64,000 bases of DNA from the NCBI RefSeq assembly GCF_002163585.1, contig NZ_CP015579.1, positions 1,364,001 through 1,428,000 of the forward strand, read 5' to 3'. The translations under genes were made by a program, and so were the position numbers. Shown piece after piece: positions 8,532-16,154 of this stretch. How positions within the stretch are numbered: the stretch's first letter is position 1; each line of letters starts with the position of its first letter. A model generated the notes under the pieces. The model saw only the letters and a list, made by a program, of their open reading frames with translations. It was not told the DNA's origin and did no database searches. The stretch is from Tatumella citrea (GTDB lineage: Bacteria; Pseudomonadota; Gammaproteobacteria; Enterobacterales; Enterobacteriaceae).

Positions 8532-10730
8532 ATGGTTCTGACACCCGCAATAAAATTACAGATTGGTGAGTGGTATAAGCAGCTGCAGGCACAGGTGACT
8601 GATTTTGTCCCCCGTCAGCCTCAGCGGCAAATGATCGCTGAGGTCGCCAAAACACTGTCAGGGGATGAAGGGCGCCATCTGGCAATTGAAGCCCCGACCG
8701 GAGTCGGTAAAACTCTGTCTTATCTGATCCCGGGCATAGCCATTGCCCGGTCAGCCGAAAAAAAGCTGGTTATCAGCACCGCGAATGTTGCCTTACAGGA
8801 TCAGATCTTCGATAAAGATCTGCCGCTGCTCAAACAGTTTATTCCTGATCTGACTTTTACAGCAGCTTTTGGCCGTCGTCGTTATGTCTGCCCGCGTAAC
8901 CTGAGTTTCATGACTGATCAGCAGGATGCTCAGGGTGATCTGCTGTTTTATCTGGAAGAAGGTTCGGCAACTAATGACAGCGGTTTGTCAGGAGAAGCCC
9001 GGCAAAGGCAACAAAAAGTCGCTGACCGGTTGCAGAAACAACTCAATAGCGGAGAGTGGGATGGCCTGCGTGATCACTGTAATGTGCAGATTGATGATGC
9101 TCACTGGTTGCGAATGTCGACGGATAAAACCAGCTGTCTTGCTCACCATTGTCAGTGGTATCGGGAATGCCCGTTTTTCCTTGCCCGCAGAGAAATAGAA
9201 CATTCCGATGTGGTGGTTGCTAATCACGCCCTGGTGATGGCGGCTCTGGAAAGCGATGCTGTATTGCCGCCAGCAAAAGAGATGCTGCTGGTGATGGATG
9301 AAGGCCATCATCTGCCAGAAGTTGCCCGGGATGCGCTGGAAATGAGCAGTGATATATCGCCGGCGGGAGCCGGGCTGCAACTGGATTTATTCTGTAAGCT
9401 GGTCGAAACCCTGCGCAGCTGGTTTACTTTCAAATCACCTCCACCACTGGCTAATCCGGAGCGGCTTACTGAGCATTGCGCCATTGTCCGCCAACTGATC
9501 ATGGAGCTGGTGGCTGAGATGCTTCCCTTGCTACCTGAGCAGGGTGAAACCTCTGTTGAATACCGCTTTGTGCTTGGTGAACTGCCGGAAGAGACGGCAG
9601 AACGCTGCCAGAAGCTATTTAAGCTTTGCGATGCCTTGCGTGGGCTGACAGAAAATCTGATCAATATGCTGGGAGAGATGACCGGCAAAGAAGATATTGT
9701 GCGTATTCACCGTGGACTGTTGCAGCTGAACCGTTTTTTAGGCTGGTTTGAATCGCTGAGCAAACTCTGGTGGCTGGCGGGACTAAAGCAGCTGTCAGGG
9801 GCTCCTGTCTCAAAATGGCTGACGACGGAATGGCACGAAGGTAAACGTCAGTTGTTTTTTCACTGTGCCGGTATCCGGGTGAGTGACCAGCTGGAAAAAT
9901 TGCTGTGGCGGAAAGTCCCGCATGTCATTCTCACCTCAGCAACGCTACGTTCGCTGAACAGCTTTCGTCGGTTGAGTGAAATGTCCGGGCTGAACGAAGC
10001 TGCCGGGGATCGCTTTATTGCGCTGGATTCACCCTTTGACCATGTCACTCAGGGTAAGCTGGTGATTCCAAAAATGCAGTACGAACCACAAATTAGCCAG
10101 GAAGCTTTGCATATTGCCGAAATGGCCCGTTACTTCCGCCAGCAGGTTGAAGAAAAAAAGCACACCGGCAGTCTGGTATTGTTTTCCAGTGGCCGGGCAA
10201 TGCAGCTATTTTTGAATGAAGTGGCTGATTTAAGGCTTATGTTGCTGGTACAAGGCGATCAGCCGCGTTCACGGTTAATCAGTTTGCATCGTCAAAGGGT
10301 TAAAGAAGGACAGCAGAGTGTGCTGGTCGGTTTACAGTCATTCTCGGAAGGGCTGGACCTGAAAGGTGAACTGCTGACTCAGGTTCATATCCATAAAATT
10401 GCTTTTCCTCCGGTAGACAGTCCGGTTATTGTCACGGAAGGAGAGTGGCTACGAAGCCAGCAGCGCTACCCGTTCGAAATCCAAAGCCTGCCAAGCGCCT
10501 CATTCACGCTGATTCAACAAGTCGGGCGACTCATTCGTAGCCACCAGTGCACCGGTGAGGTGATTATTTATGACCGGAGACTGTTCAGCAAGGCCTATGG
10601 CAGCAGACTGTTGGCGGCATTGCCTGTGTTTGCCATTGAGCAGCCGGATATTCCGCCAGTCAGTGAGAATAAAGCAGCAAAGCGGGCAGTGGCAGCGAAA
10701 ACTAAAGCCCGGCGGCGTCCACGACGCTAG
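8532..10730 (+). CDS. dinG: ATP-dependent DNA helicase DinG (iron-sulfur, XPD-like)
   Basis: DinG is a 5'-3' superfamily 2 helicase that unwinds D-loops, R-loops and forked DNA. The start ATG 8532 gives MVLTPAIK, aligned with E. coli MALTAALK; an ATG nine bases earlier is in frame but not conserved. The protein has 732 residues (E. coli 716). Visible motifs: Walker A APTGVGKT (54-61); four Fe-S cluster cysteines at about 120, 202, 207 and 213; the DEGH Walker B at 256-259; HALVMAA; the C-terminal QSFSEGLDLKG; and the motif VI region IQQVGRLIRS. The basic tail (KARRRPRR) is typical. A LexA box just upstream indicates SOS induction. Confidence 0.97.
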   Translation: MVLTPAIKLQIGEWYKQLQAQVTDFVPRQPQRQMIAEVAKTLSGDEGRHLAIEAPTGVGKTLSYLIPGIAIARSAEKKLVISTANVALQDQIFDKDLPLLKQFIPDLTFTAAFGRRRYVCPRNLSFMTDQQDAQGDLLFYLEEGSATNDSGLSGEARQRQQKVADRLQKQLNSGEWDGLRDHCNVQIDDAHWLRMSTDKTSCLAHHCQWYRECPFFLARREIEHSDVVVANHALVMAALESDAVLPPAKEMLLVMDEGHHLPEVARDALEMSSDISPAGAGLQLDLFCKLVETLRSWFTFKSPPPLANPERLTEHCAIVRQLIMELVAEMLPLLPEQGETSVEYRFVLGELPEETAERCQKLFKLCDALRGLTENLINMLGEMTGKEDIVRIHRGLLQLNRFLGWFESLSKLWWLAGLKQLSGAPVSKWLTTEWHEGKRQLFFHCAGIRVSDQLEKLLWRKVPHVILTSATLRSLNSFRRLSEMSGLNEAAGDRFIALDSPFDHVTQGKLVIPKMQYEPQISQEALHIAEMARYFRQQVEEKKHTGSLVLFSSGRAMQLFLNEVADLRLMLLVQGDQPRSRLISLHRQRVKEGQQSVLVGLQSFSEGLDLKGELLTQVHIHKIAFPPVDSPVIVTEGEWLRSQQRYPFEIQSLPSASFTLIQQVGRLIRSHQCTGEVIIYDRRLFSKAYGSRLLAALPVFAIEQPDIPPVSENKAAKRAVAAKTKARRRPRR

Positions 10731-10782
10731 CCGGATAATGTGATTTTTGAGCAGCATCGACTGCGCACAGACAGGATATCAG

Positions 10783-11751
10783 ATGGATATTATCCGGATA
10801 GTTAAAGAGATTGGCCGCGGAAAAAATCATGCCCGGGATCTCGATCAACTGACGGCCTTCCAGCTCTATCAGGCGATGCTGGATGATCAGATCGAGCCAT
10901 TAATCCTTGGTGCTGTATTAATTGCTTTGCGGATTAAAGGTGAAAGCGAAGGCGAAATGTTGGGGTTCTGGCAGGCATTGCAGGAAAAACTGCCAAAGCT
11001 GCAGGTGCCGGAGCATCAGCCGATGCCGGTGGTGATACCAACCTACAATGGAGCCCGCCGTCAGGGAAATCTGACTCCGTTACTGGCCTTATTACTGGAG
11101 AAAATCGGTTTTCCGGTCTTTGTCCATGGTATTGATTATGACCCGACCCGGGTCACCACCGAGGCGGTACTGGCAGAGTTAAAAATTTTTCCTGTCAGCA
11201 GTATGTCTGAAGCACAGCAACAGCTAAATCAGGGTAAAATGGTGTTTATGACGGTTAGCCAGTGGTGTCCGCCTCTGGCCAGACAACTGGCTTTGCGCTG
11301 GCAACTTGGACTGCGCAACAGCGCCCACACTCTGGCTAAACTGGCGACTCCGTTTCCTGACAGTGCTGCATTGCGCCTGTCGGCAGTCTCTCATCCGGAA
11401 TATATTCCGAAAGTGGCAACATTTTTCCAGCAAACCCGGTCACCCGCCTTATTGCTGAATGGTTGTGAAGGCGAAGTCTATGCTAATCCACAACGTGGGC
11501 CGGCATTATTTTGGGTGAACAGTCAGCAGGATCAGCCGGAGCAACTGACCGAACGCCTGGCGGAAAAGCCGGTTGATTTGCCACCGTCAAAATCGGCGCA
11601 GGATACGGCTCACTGGATTACCACTGTGCTTGAACGAAATATTCCGGTACCTCAACCGCTGCGTTTACAGATTGCCTGCTGTCTGGTCGCTACTGGTCGT
11701 AGTGAAACTGTTGAGCAAGGACTGGCTGTATTAGAAAGCCACGGCTATTAA
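10783..11751 (+). CDS. ybiB: YbiB, TrpD2-like nucleic-acid-binding protein
   Basis: The 322-residue protein has the anthranilate phosphoribosyltransferase-like fold (TrpD2 family) but lacks TrpD chemistry; the E. coli protein binds nucleic acid. The start ATG 10783 gives MDIIRIVKEIGRGKNHARDL, aligning with the E. coli MDYRKIIKEIGRGKNHARDL start; a TTG at 10747 is in frame but unsupported. Conserved blocks include YNGARRQGNLTPLLALLL, VHGIDYDPTRV, GLRNSAHTLAKL and a GCEGEVYANPQR loop. It lies 52 bp after dinG on the same strand as in E. coli, where ybiB is thought to share SOS control. Confidence 0.9.
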   Translation: MDIIRIVKEIGRGKNHARDLDQLTAFQLYQAMLDDQIEPLILGAVLIALRIKGESEGEMLGFWQALQEKLPKLQVPEHQPMPVVIPTYNGARRQGNLTPLLALLLEKIGFPVFVHGIDYDPTRVTTEAVLAELKIFPVSSMSEAQQQLNQGKMVFMTVSQWCPPLARQLALRWQLGLRNSAHTLAKLATPFPDSAALRLSAVSHPEYIPKVATFFQQTRSPALLLNGCEGEVYANPQRGPALFWVNSQQDQPEQLTERLAEKPVDLPPSKSAQDTAHWITTVLERNIPVPQPLRLQIACCLVATGRSETVEQGLAVLESHGY

Positions 11752-11843
11752 TATCTGCCAGTCTGTAAACAAAGCCCCGCGGGTACCACTTTGTATTACT
11801 GGCCGGCAGGGTACTAAACTGTCGGTCTTTCTTGTGAAGAACT

Positions 11844-12773
11844 ATGAAAAAAACTATCTCTAAACCTGCCCTGCATCCGCGTAATCGTTACCAGGGTCAG
11901 TATGATATCGGGCAATTATGCAGTATTAACCCGCAACTGCAAAAATGGGTCACAACAACTCCTGCCGGGACTACCTCGGTGAATTTTGCTGAGCCGGATG
12001 CCGTCAGAGCGCTGAACCAGGCGCTGTTGAAACAGTATTACAATCTCAACTGGCAGTTAGCTGAAGGATTTTTGTGCCCGCCGGTGCCAGGAAGGGCCGA
12101 CTATATTCATCATATCGCAGATTTGCTGGCTGCAGACTGGCAGGGCGGTATTCCGGCAGCGGTGGATGTTCTGGATATTGGGTGTGGTGCAAACTGTATT
12201 TACCCACTAATTGGTTATGCAGAATATGGATGGCGGTTCACCGGTTCGGATATTAACCCGGCTTCAATAGCCTCGGCCAATTCCATTGTCGCTGCAAATC
12301 CCGGGCTTCAGCGGGCAGTCCGGCTGAGACTGCAAAAACAGCCTGCTGCTGTGTTTGAAGGTATTATCCGTAAAGGTGAGTTTTATCATCTGACCCTGTG
12401 CAACCCGCCATTTCACCGTTCTGCGGAAGAGGCTCGTCAGGGTAGTGAACGTAAAATTCGTAATCTTGGTCAGTCTGGTGACAGTAAACTGAATTTTTCC
12501 GGGCAGCATAATGAGTTGTGGTGTGATGGCGGAGAACAGGGATTTGTCGGGCAGATGATCCGTGAAAGTGTGGATTTTGCGGAGCAGGTGGTCTGGTTCA
12601 GTAGCCTGGTTTCTAAAAAAGATAATCTTCAGCCTTTAAAACTGTTGCTACAGCAATGTGGCAGTAAAGAGGTGAGAGTACTGGAAATGGGGCAGGGCCA
12701 GAAGCAGAGCCGGATACTGGCATGGACCTTTCAACCCGGAGCAATCAGGAAAAAACGTCTCAGTCAGCGCTGA
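11844..12773 (+). CDS. rlmF: 23S rRNA (adenine(1618)-N6)-methyltransferase
   Basis: RlmF methylates A1618 of 23S rRNA using S-adenosylmethionine. The 309-residue protein has the conserved N-terminal [12 protein letters not shown], the SAM-binding motif [12 protein letters not shown] (about residues 110-121) and the N6-adenine catalytic motif NPPF in [13 protein letters not shown]. The start ATG 11844 follows a weak GAAG element. E. coli has several genes between ybiB and rlmF that are absent here. Confidence 0.95.
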   Translation: MKKTISKPALHPRNRYQGQYDIGQLCSINPQLQKWVTTTPAGTTSVNFAEPDAVRALNQALLKQYYNLNWQLAEGFLCPPVPGRADYIHHIADLLAADWQGGIPAAVDVLDIGCGANCIYPLIGYAEYGWRFTGSDINPASIASANSIVAANPGLQRAVRLRLQKQPAAVFEGIIRKGEFYHLTLCNPPFHRSAEEARQGSERKIRNLGQSGDSKLNFSGQHNELWCDGGEQGFVGQMIRESVDFAEQVVWFSSLVSKKDNLQPLKLLLQQCGSKEVRVLEMGQGQKQSRILAWTFQPGAIRKKRLSQR

Positions 12774-12780
12774 TTTAGTA

Positions 12781-12814
12781 AAAGAAAAACCAGGCCCCCT
12801 GGGATGGGGACCTG
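12781..12814 (-). terminator. Intrinsic terminator of dps
   Basis: Read on the minus strand, CAGGTCCCC pairs with GGGGGCCTG (one G-T pair) around a 6-nt loop (12791-12814) and is followed by GTTTTTCTTTT. It begins 17 bp after the dps stop. Confidence 0.8.
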
Positions 12815-12830
12815 TTAGCGAATGCCAGCA

Positions 12831-13334
12831 TTACTCAATGTTGGCTTCGATGAACCACAGAAATTTGTCTAAATCTCTGGAGGCAGCGGTGAAGATATCT
12901 GCACTGTCCTCATCCGGAACTTCATCAATCGCTTTACGGACATCGTTGGCGACCAGAGCATAACGTTCTGCCAGTGCGACCAGATGTTCCTGAACAGTGT
13001 GAATATTCAGCGGGTAAGCTTTCAGGGGAGATTTGTCATTGACCACCTGAGTGGTGCCCAGTGCTACACCACCTAACTGAACCACACGCTCAGCGACAGT
13101 ATCCTGGTGCTCAGTAATGGCAGTACGGAAGCCATCCAGCATTTCATGAACAGCAATGAAGTTTGCTCCACGCATATTCCAGTGGGCCTGCTTGGTAATC
13201 AGCGAGAGATCGATTAACTCAACCACCACACGGCTTAAAACTTTAATCGCTGCCTTTTTATCTTTCTCGACAACGTCGTTGCGGGTGTAAATCAGATCAG
13301 AAGCCTTAGTTTTTACCAGTTTTGCGGTACTCAT
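12831..13334 (-). CDS. dps: DNA-binding ferritin-like protein Dps
   Basis: Dps forms dodecamers that bind DNA and oxidise Fe(II) with peroxide in stationary phase. The 167-residue protein matches the E. coli length. Ferroxidase residues are in place: His in KQAHWN, His and Asp in AVHEMLD, Asp and Glu in HQDTVAER. The Lys-rich N-terminus ([12 protein letters not shown]) used for DNA binding is kept. An AGAGGAAAT Shine-Dalgarno precedes the ATG at 13334. It has a single-gene transcript with its own terminator. Confidence 0.97.
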   Translation of the reverse strand: MSTAKLVKTKASDLIYTRNDVVEKDKKAAIKVLSRVVVELIDLSLITKQAHWNMRGANFIAVHEMLDGFRTAITEHQDTVAERVVQLGGVALGTTQVVNDKSPLKAYPLNIHTVQEHLVALAERYALVANDVRKAIDEVPDEDSADIFTAASRDLDKFLWFIEANIE

Positions 13335-13391
13335 TTAATGATTTCCTCTCTTGGTTGATCTTGTCTGTCAGATCTCGTGAACACGAGAACA

Positions 13392-13397
13392 ATTATA
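13392..13397 (-). promoter_or_regulatory. Putative -10 element of the dps promoter
   Basis: TATAAT on the minus strand, 58 bp before the dps ATG, with an upstream GC (TTGCTATAAT). No good -35 is visible at 16-17 bp, which would fit a sigma-S/IHF or OxyR-assisted promoter as in E. coli. The functional call is inference. Confidence 0.35.
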
Positions 13398-14070
13398 GCA
13401 ACCCTAATCAATTTTGCACGGAGGTTACGCCAATCACTGGCATTGTCCGAAGCGATAAAACCTGATATCGGGCGCTCGCAGATGACAAACAGAAACTGCT
13501 GTGGCCAGGACAGTATTTACAGCACAGGTTTTTTTATCCGGCAACAACAAACACTAAACCACGCATTGTTTATCAATACTCAGGAAGCCAACAACACGAA
13601 GAGGCATTCTTTCTGCGATGCAAAATTTGTTGTCGCATAGCCGTTGGGGGCGCTTTATCCGGTGACGGAAATAGCGTGTCAGTTTTTTGCTGCAAGACCT
13701 CGTTTCGACCGTAATCAGGATTCTGTTGGAGATAGCAATGTAGCGACACTCATTCTGATGGTTAAACGCTCAATTAACAGAAAGAATTAACTACGAATCT
13801 GAACAGGGAACAGTTGCCCGGGGAAAATCTGAGAGAAATGATTAAGGAAAATATTTTAAAAGTGATTTTTGCCACTCTGATTGCTCACTTTATAACCAAA
13901 AAGGCTTTAGAAACGTAAAGAAATGTCCGTGGTTTTTAAGATTATCCTTAAAGATTTGTCGATAGCACAAATTAATTACGGAGAGATTACAGGGTTAATT
14001 TAAAATAAAATCATGGCATTACAGAATTCTGTTTACTTTCTGTTACACCAAACAATCTGTTAGACAATAA
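13398..14070. other. Long AT-rich intergenic region between dps and ompX, no gene seen
   Basis: About 670 bp with no convincing coding frame. E. coli carries rhtA here; I see no remnant of it. The stretch is increasingly AT-rich toward ompX and contains the divergent promoters. An 87-codon frame at 13377-13640 has no Shine-Dalgarno and no recognisable sequence. Confidence 0.5.
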
Positions 14071-14074
14071 AATT

Positions 14075-14099
14075 CCAGCAGAGTTTCTTGCTGGTTTTT
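14075..14099 (+). promoter_or_regulatory. Hairpin with T-run in the ompX leader
   Basis: CCAGCA (14075-14080) pairs with TGCTGG (14089-14094), followed by TTTTT. It sits 53 bp before the ompX ATG. It may be a 5' stem-loop that stabilises ompX mRNA, if transcription starts just upstream (TTACAC and AATAAA elements near 14042-14071), or the terminator of a short upstream RNA. The sequence does not decide. Confidence 0.4.
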
Positions 14100-14151
14100 G
14101 TTATATTTTCCCTGTTGTCAGAAAAAAAGTCGTTTCACATTTGAGGTGATT

Positions 14152-14664
14152 ATGAAAAAAATTGCATGTCTTTCAGCATTAGCTTGCGTACTGGCGGTTT
14201 CTGCCGGTTCAGCAATGGCACAGAGCACCGTTAGCGCAGGTTACGCACAGAGTGATTATCAGGGCGTACTGAACAAAGCTAATGGCTTCAACCTGAAATA
14301 TCGTTACGAAGATGGTTCTAACCCACTGGGTTGGATCGGATCTTTCACTTATACCGAAAAAGATCGTAACACCGGTAATGATTATCAGAAAGGTCAGTAC
14401 TATGGCTTCACTGGTGGTCCTGCTTACCGTCTGAATGACTGGGCGAGCATCTACGGTGTTGTAGGTATCGGCTACGGTAAATTCCAGCTGAACAACCAGA
14501 CTTCTTACCAGAAGCAAGATACCAGCGATGTTGGTTTCTCTTATGGTGCAGGTATGCAGTTTAACCCAATCGAAAACGTTGCTATCGACGTTGGTTACGA
14601 GCAGAGCCGTATCCGCAGCGTAGACGTGGGTACCTGGATCACTGGTGTTGGTTACAGCTTCTAA
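14152..14664 (+). CDS. ompX: Outer-membrane beta-barrel protein OmpX
   Basis: OmpX is a small eight-stranded outer-membrane barrel linked to adhesion and envelope stress. The 170-residue precursor (E. coli 171) has a signal peptide MKKIACLSALACVLAVSAGS ending AMA, then alternating barrel strands, ending in the C-terminal YSF recognised by the Bam machinery. The ATG at 14152 has GAGGTGATT upstream; a frame open to 14098 is not part of the gene. Its original terminator has been split by an IS element immediately downstream. Many RpoE-dependent sRNAs, including RybB (present at 30236-30298), repress OMP mRNAs. Confidence 0.97.
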   Translation: MKKIACLSALACVLAVSAGSAMAQSTVSAGYAQSDYQGVLNKANGFNLKYRYEDGSNPLGWIGSFTYTEKDRNTGNDYQKGQYYGFTGGPAYRLNDWASIYGVVGIGYGKFQLNNQTSYQKQDTSDVGFSYGAGMQFNPIENVAIDVGYEQSRIRSVDVGTWITGVGYSF

Positions 14665-14682
14665 TAAGCTGCTTGCCAATAC

Positions 14683-14702
14683 GAAAAAACGGCCCAACGG
14701 GC
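14683..14702 (-). terminator. Left half-copy of the split ompX bidirectional terminator
   Basis: An A-run (14684-14689) followed by C-G and the GCCC-AAC-GGGC stem (14692-14702). Read leftward it is still a hairpin plus T-run. Read rightward the T-run has been replaced by the IS end, so ompX transcripts lose their terminator here. Confidence 0.75.
14692..14702. repeat. Target-site duplication, left copy
   Basis: GCCCAACGGGC, identical to 16118-16128 and immediately abutting the IS left end. Eleven bp is within the usual size for IS4-family insertions. Confidence 0.92.
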
Positions 14703-14749
14703 TAATGCCGATCGTTTAAGGATCATTTGACCGATCCGGTGGTTGGTGT

Positions 14750-14783
14750 AAAAAGGGTTCATGTGCAGACATGGACCCTTTTT
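14750..14783 (+). promoter_or_regulatory. Hairpin in front of the transposase start
   Basis: AAAAAGGGTTCATG (14750-14763) pairs with CATGGACCCTTTTT (14770-14783) with one G-T pair and a 6-nt loop, ending 2 bp before the transposase ATG. It acts as a terminator-like or ribosome-site-hiding structure. In IS10 and IS50 such structures block transposase production from read-through transcripts; here ompX read-through would meet it. Confidence 0.7.
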
Positions 14784-14785
14784 AA

Positions 14786-16108
14786 ATGGAACTTTCGCAA
14801 GCTCTCGGCATTATTAATCTCACTGCTCCCGAAGAAGTACAGAGCCTCTCTGACCTGCTCTCTCCTGACCTCATCCGACAGGCGTTTTCCCTCACTGATA
14901 CCGTCACGCTGCGTAAGCGTAAACTTCCCCTTGAGTCGATGGTCTGGCTGGTTATCGGTATGGCCATATTCAACAATAAGCCCATGAGCCATATCGTGAA
15001 TTTGATGGATATTGTTGACCGGACCGGACGGTCATTTACCGCACCCAGCTCTGTGATTGCCCGCCGAAAAACACTGGGCGAAGATGCCATCCGGGTCCTG
15101 TTTGATCTCACTCAACAACACTGGCACGAAGAAGCCAGACATCCTCTCTGGCACGGGTTGACGCTTAATGCTGTTGATGGCGTTGTCTGGCATACCCAGG
15201 ACACTCCTGAAAATGCAGAGGCCTTCGGCAAAGCATCTAATCAGCATGGTGAACGCGGTTATCCTCAGGTTCGTATGGTGTGTCTGATGGAACTCAGCAG
15301 CCATCTGCTGCGTGCAAGTGTGTCAGGTCGCTACGATATCAACGAAATGCGGCTGGCCGCTCAGCTGGCAGAAAATGCACCGGATAACAGTATTACGCTG
15401 TTTGATAAGGGCTTTTACTCTTTAGGGTTGTTACATGACTGGCATAATGCAGGTGAAAATCGCCACTGGCTAACGCCGCTGAAAAAGAACACTCAGTATG
15501 AAGTGGTACGAAAGCTCGGCAGGCAGGACGAACTGATACGACTGAAAACCACGCCTCAGGCCAGAAAGCAATGGAAAGGCCTGCCGGAAGAACTCATAGT
15601 GAGGCTAATCAGGCGGAAAGTGAACGGGACGGAACGGCAGGTAGTCACTTCCATGACAGATGCGATGCGTTATCCGGCGACTGACGTGGCAGAACTTTAT
15701 AAGCATCGCTGGGAAATCGAGCTGGGATATCGTGAGGCAAAGCAGTTTTTACTGGGAAACCGCTGGACGCTGAGAAGCCGGTTGCCCGATCTGGTGAAGC
15801 AGGAGCTATGGGGAATACTGCTGACGTATAACCTGGTGCGTTACCAGATGATTAAAATGGCGTTCAGCCTGAAAGGAAATTACCTGCCTTACCAGTTGAG
15901 CTTCAGCGGTGCAGTATCAGAGATATTACGGCTACTGATCGGTCTGCCGTGGGCTTCACCGGGAGCCATCCCGGGTCACCTTAAACACTTTTACAGTAAT
16001 GCCGGGATGCTGAAACTGCCACCACGACGAGAACGGGAATATGTGAGAGAAGTGAGGGAGAAAAGGTCGAAATATCCCTTTAAAAACAATGCCGGTCACC
16101 TTAAGTGA
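14786..16108 (+). CDS. IS4-family DDE transposase
   Basis: The 440-residue protein is similar along its length to the IS4 transposase (442 residues), e.g. TVTLRKRKLPLE, LTLNAVDGVVW, ELWGILLTYNLVRYQMIKMA. The catalytic triad is visible: Asp131 in NAVDG, Asp207 in LFDKG and Glu312, within the family signature Y305-x2-R308-x3-E312-x6-K319. No frameshift or stop interrupts it. The stop codon lies inside the right-end palindrome. It reads in the same direction as ompX. Cut-and-paste transposition through hairpin ends is known for this family. Confidence 0.96.
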   Translation: MELSQALGIINLTAPEEVQSLSDLLSPDLIRQAFSLTDTVTLRKRKLPLESMVWLVIGMAIFNNKPMSHIVNLMDIVDRTGRSFTAPSSVIARRKTLGEDAIRVLFDLTQQHWHEEARHPLWHGLTLNAVDGVVWHTQDTPENAEAFGKASNQHGERGYPQVRMVCLMELSSHLLRASVSGRYDINEMRLAAQLAENAPDNSITLFDKGFYSLGLLHDWHNAGENRHWLTPLKKNTQYEVVRKLGRQDELIRLKTTPQARKQWKGLPEELIVRLIRRKVNGTERQVVTSMTDAMRYPATDVAELYKHRWEIELGYREAKQFLLGNRWTLRSRLPDLVKQELWGILLTYNLVRYQMIKMAFSLKGNYLPYQLSFSGAVSEILRLLIGLPWASPGAIPGHLKHFYSNAGMLKLPPRREREYVREVREKRSKYPFKNNAGHLK

Positions 16109-16116
16109 CCGGCATT
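16088..16116. repeat. Perfect 12-bp palindrome at the IS right end
   Basis: AATGCCGGTCAC (16088-16099) and GTGACCGGCATT (16105-16116) are perfectly complementary around CTTAA. The right terminal repeat forms one arm and the transposase stop codon lies in it. The left end lacks this arm. Confidence 0.85.
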
Positions 16117-16117
16117 A

Positions 16118-16128
16118 GCCCAACGGGC
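16118..16128. repeat. Target-site duplication, right copy
   Basis: GCCCAACGGGC, identical to 14692-14702. Confidence 0.92.
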
Positions 16129-16138
16129 CGTTTTTTTA
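16118..16138 (+). terminator. Right half-copy of the split bidirectional terminator
   Basis: The stem GCCC-AAC-GGGC plus CG and seven T's still terminates rightward transcripts, now those of the transposase. For the leftward dehydrogenase operon the T-run is lost, because the stem is followed by the IS end. Confidence 0.75.
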
Positions 16139-16154
16139 TTTCCGGTAACCAGTG

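Larger units (their letters stand above)
14703..16117 (+). mobile_element. IS4-family insertion sequence, 1415 bp, apparently intact
   Basis: The ends are TAATGCCGATCGTTTAAGG at the left and TAATGCCGGTCACTTAAGG at the right (reverse complement), matching at 16 of 19 positions. They closely resemble the ends of IS4 itself. The element is flanked by an 11-bp direct duplication (14692-14702 and 16118-16128) and carries a single full-length transposase. Everything needed for mobility appears intact, so the insertion may be recent. Confidence 0.95.

Noticed and set aside
8356..8541. 61-codon frame upstream of dinG
   Set aside because: Runs through the LexA box into dinG in another frame; no support.
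13377..13640. 87-codon plus-strand frame between dps and ompX
   Set aside because: No ribosome site, no recognisable motif, overlaps the dps promoter; composition looks non-coding.
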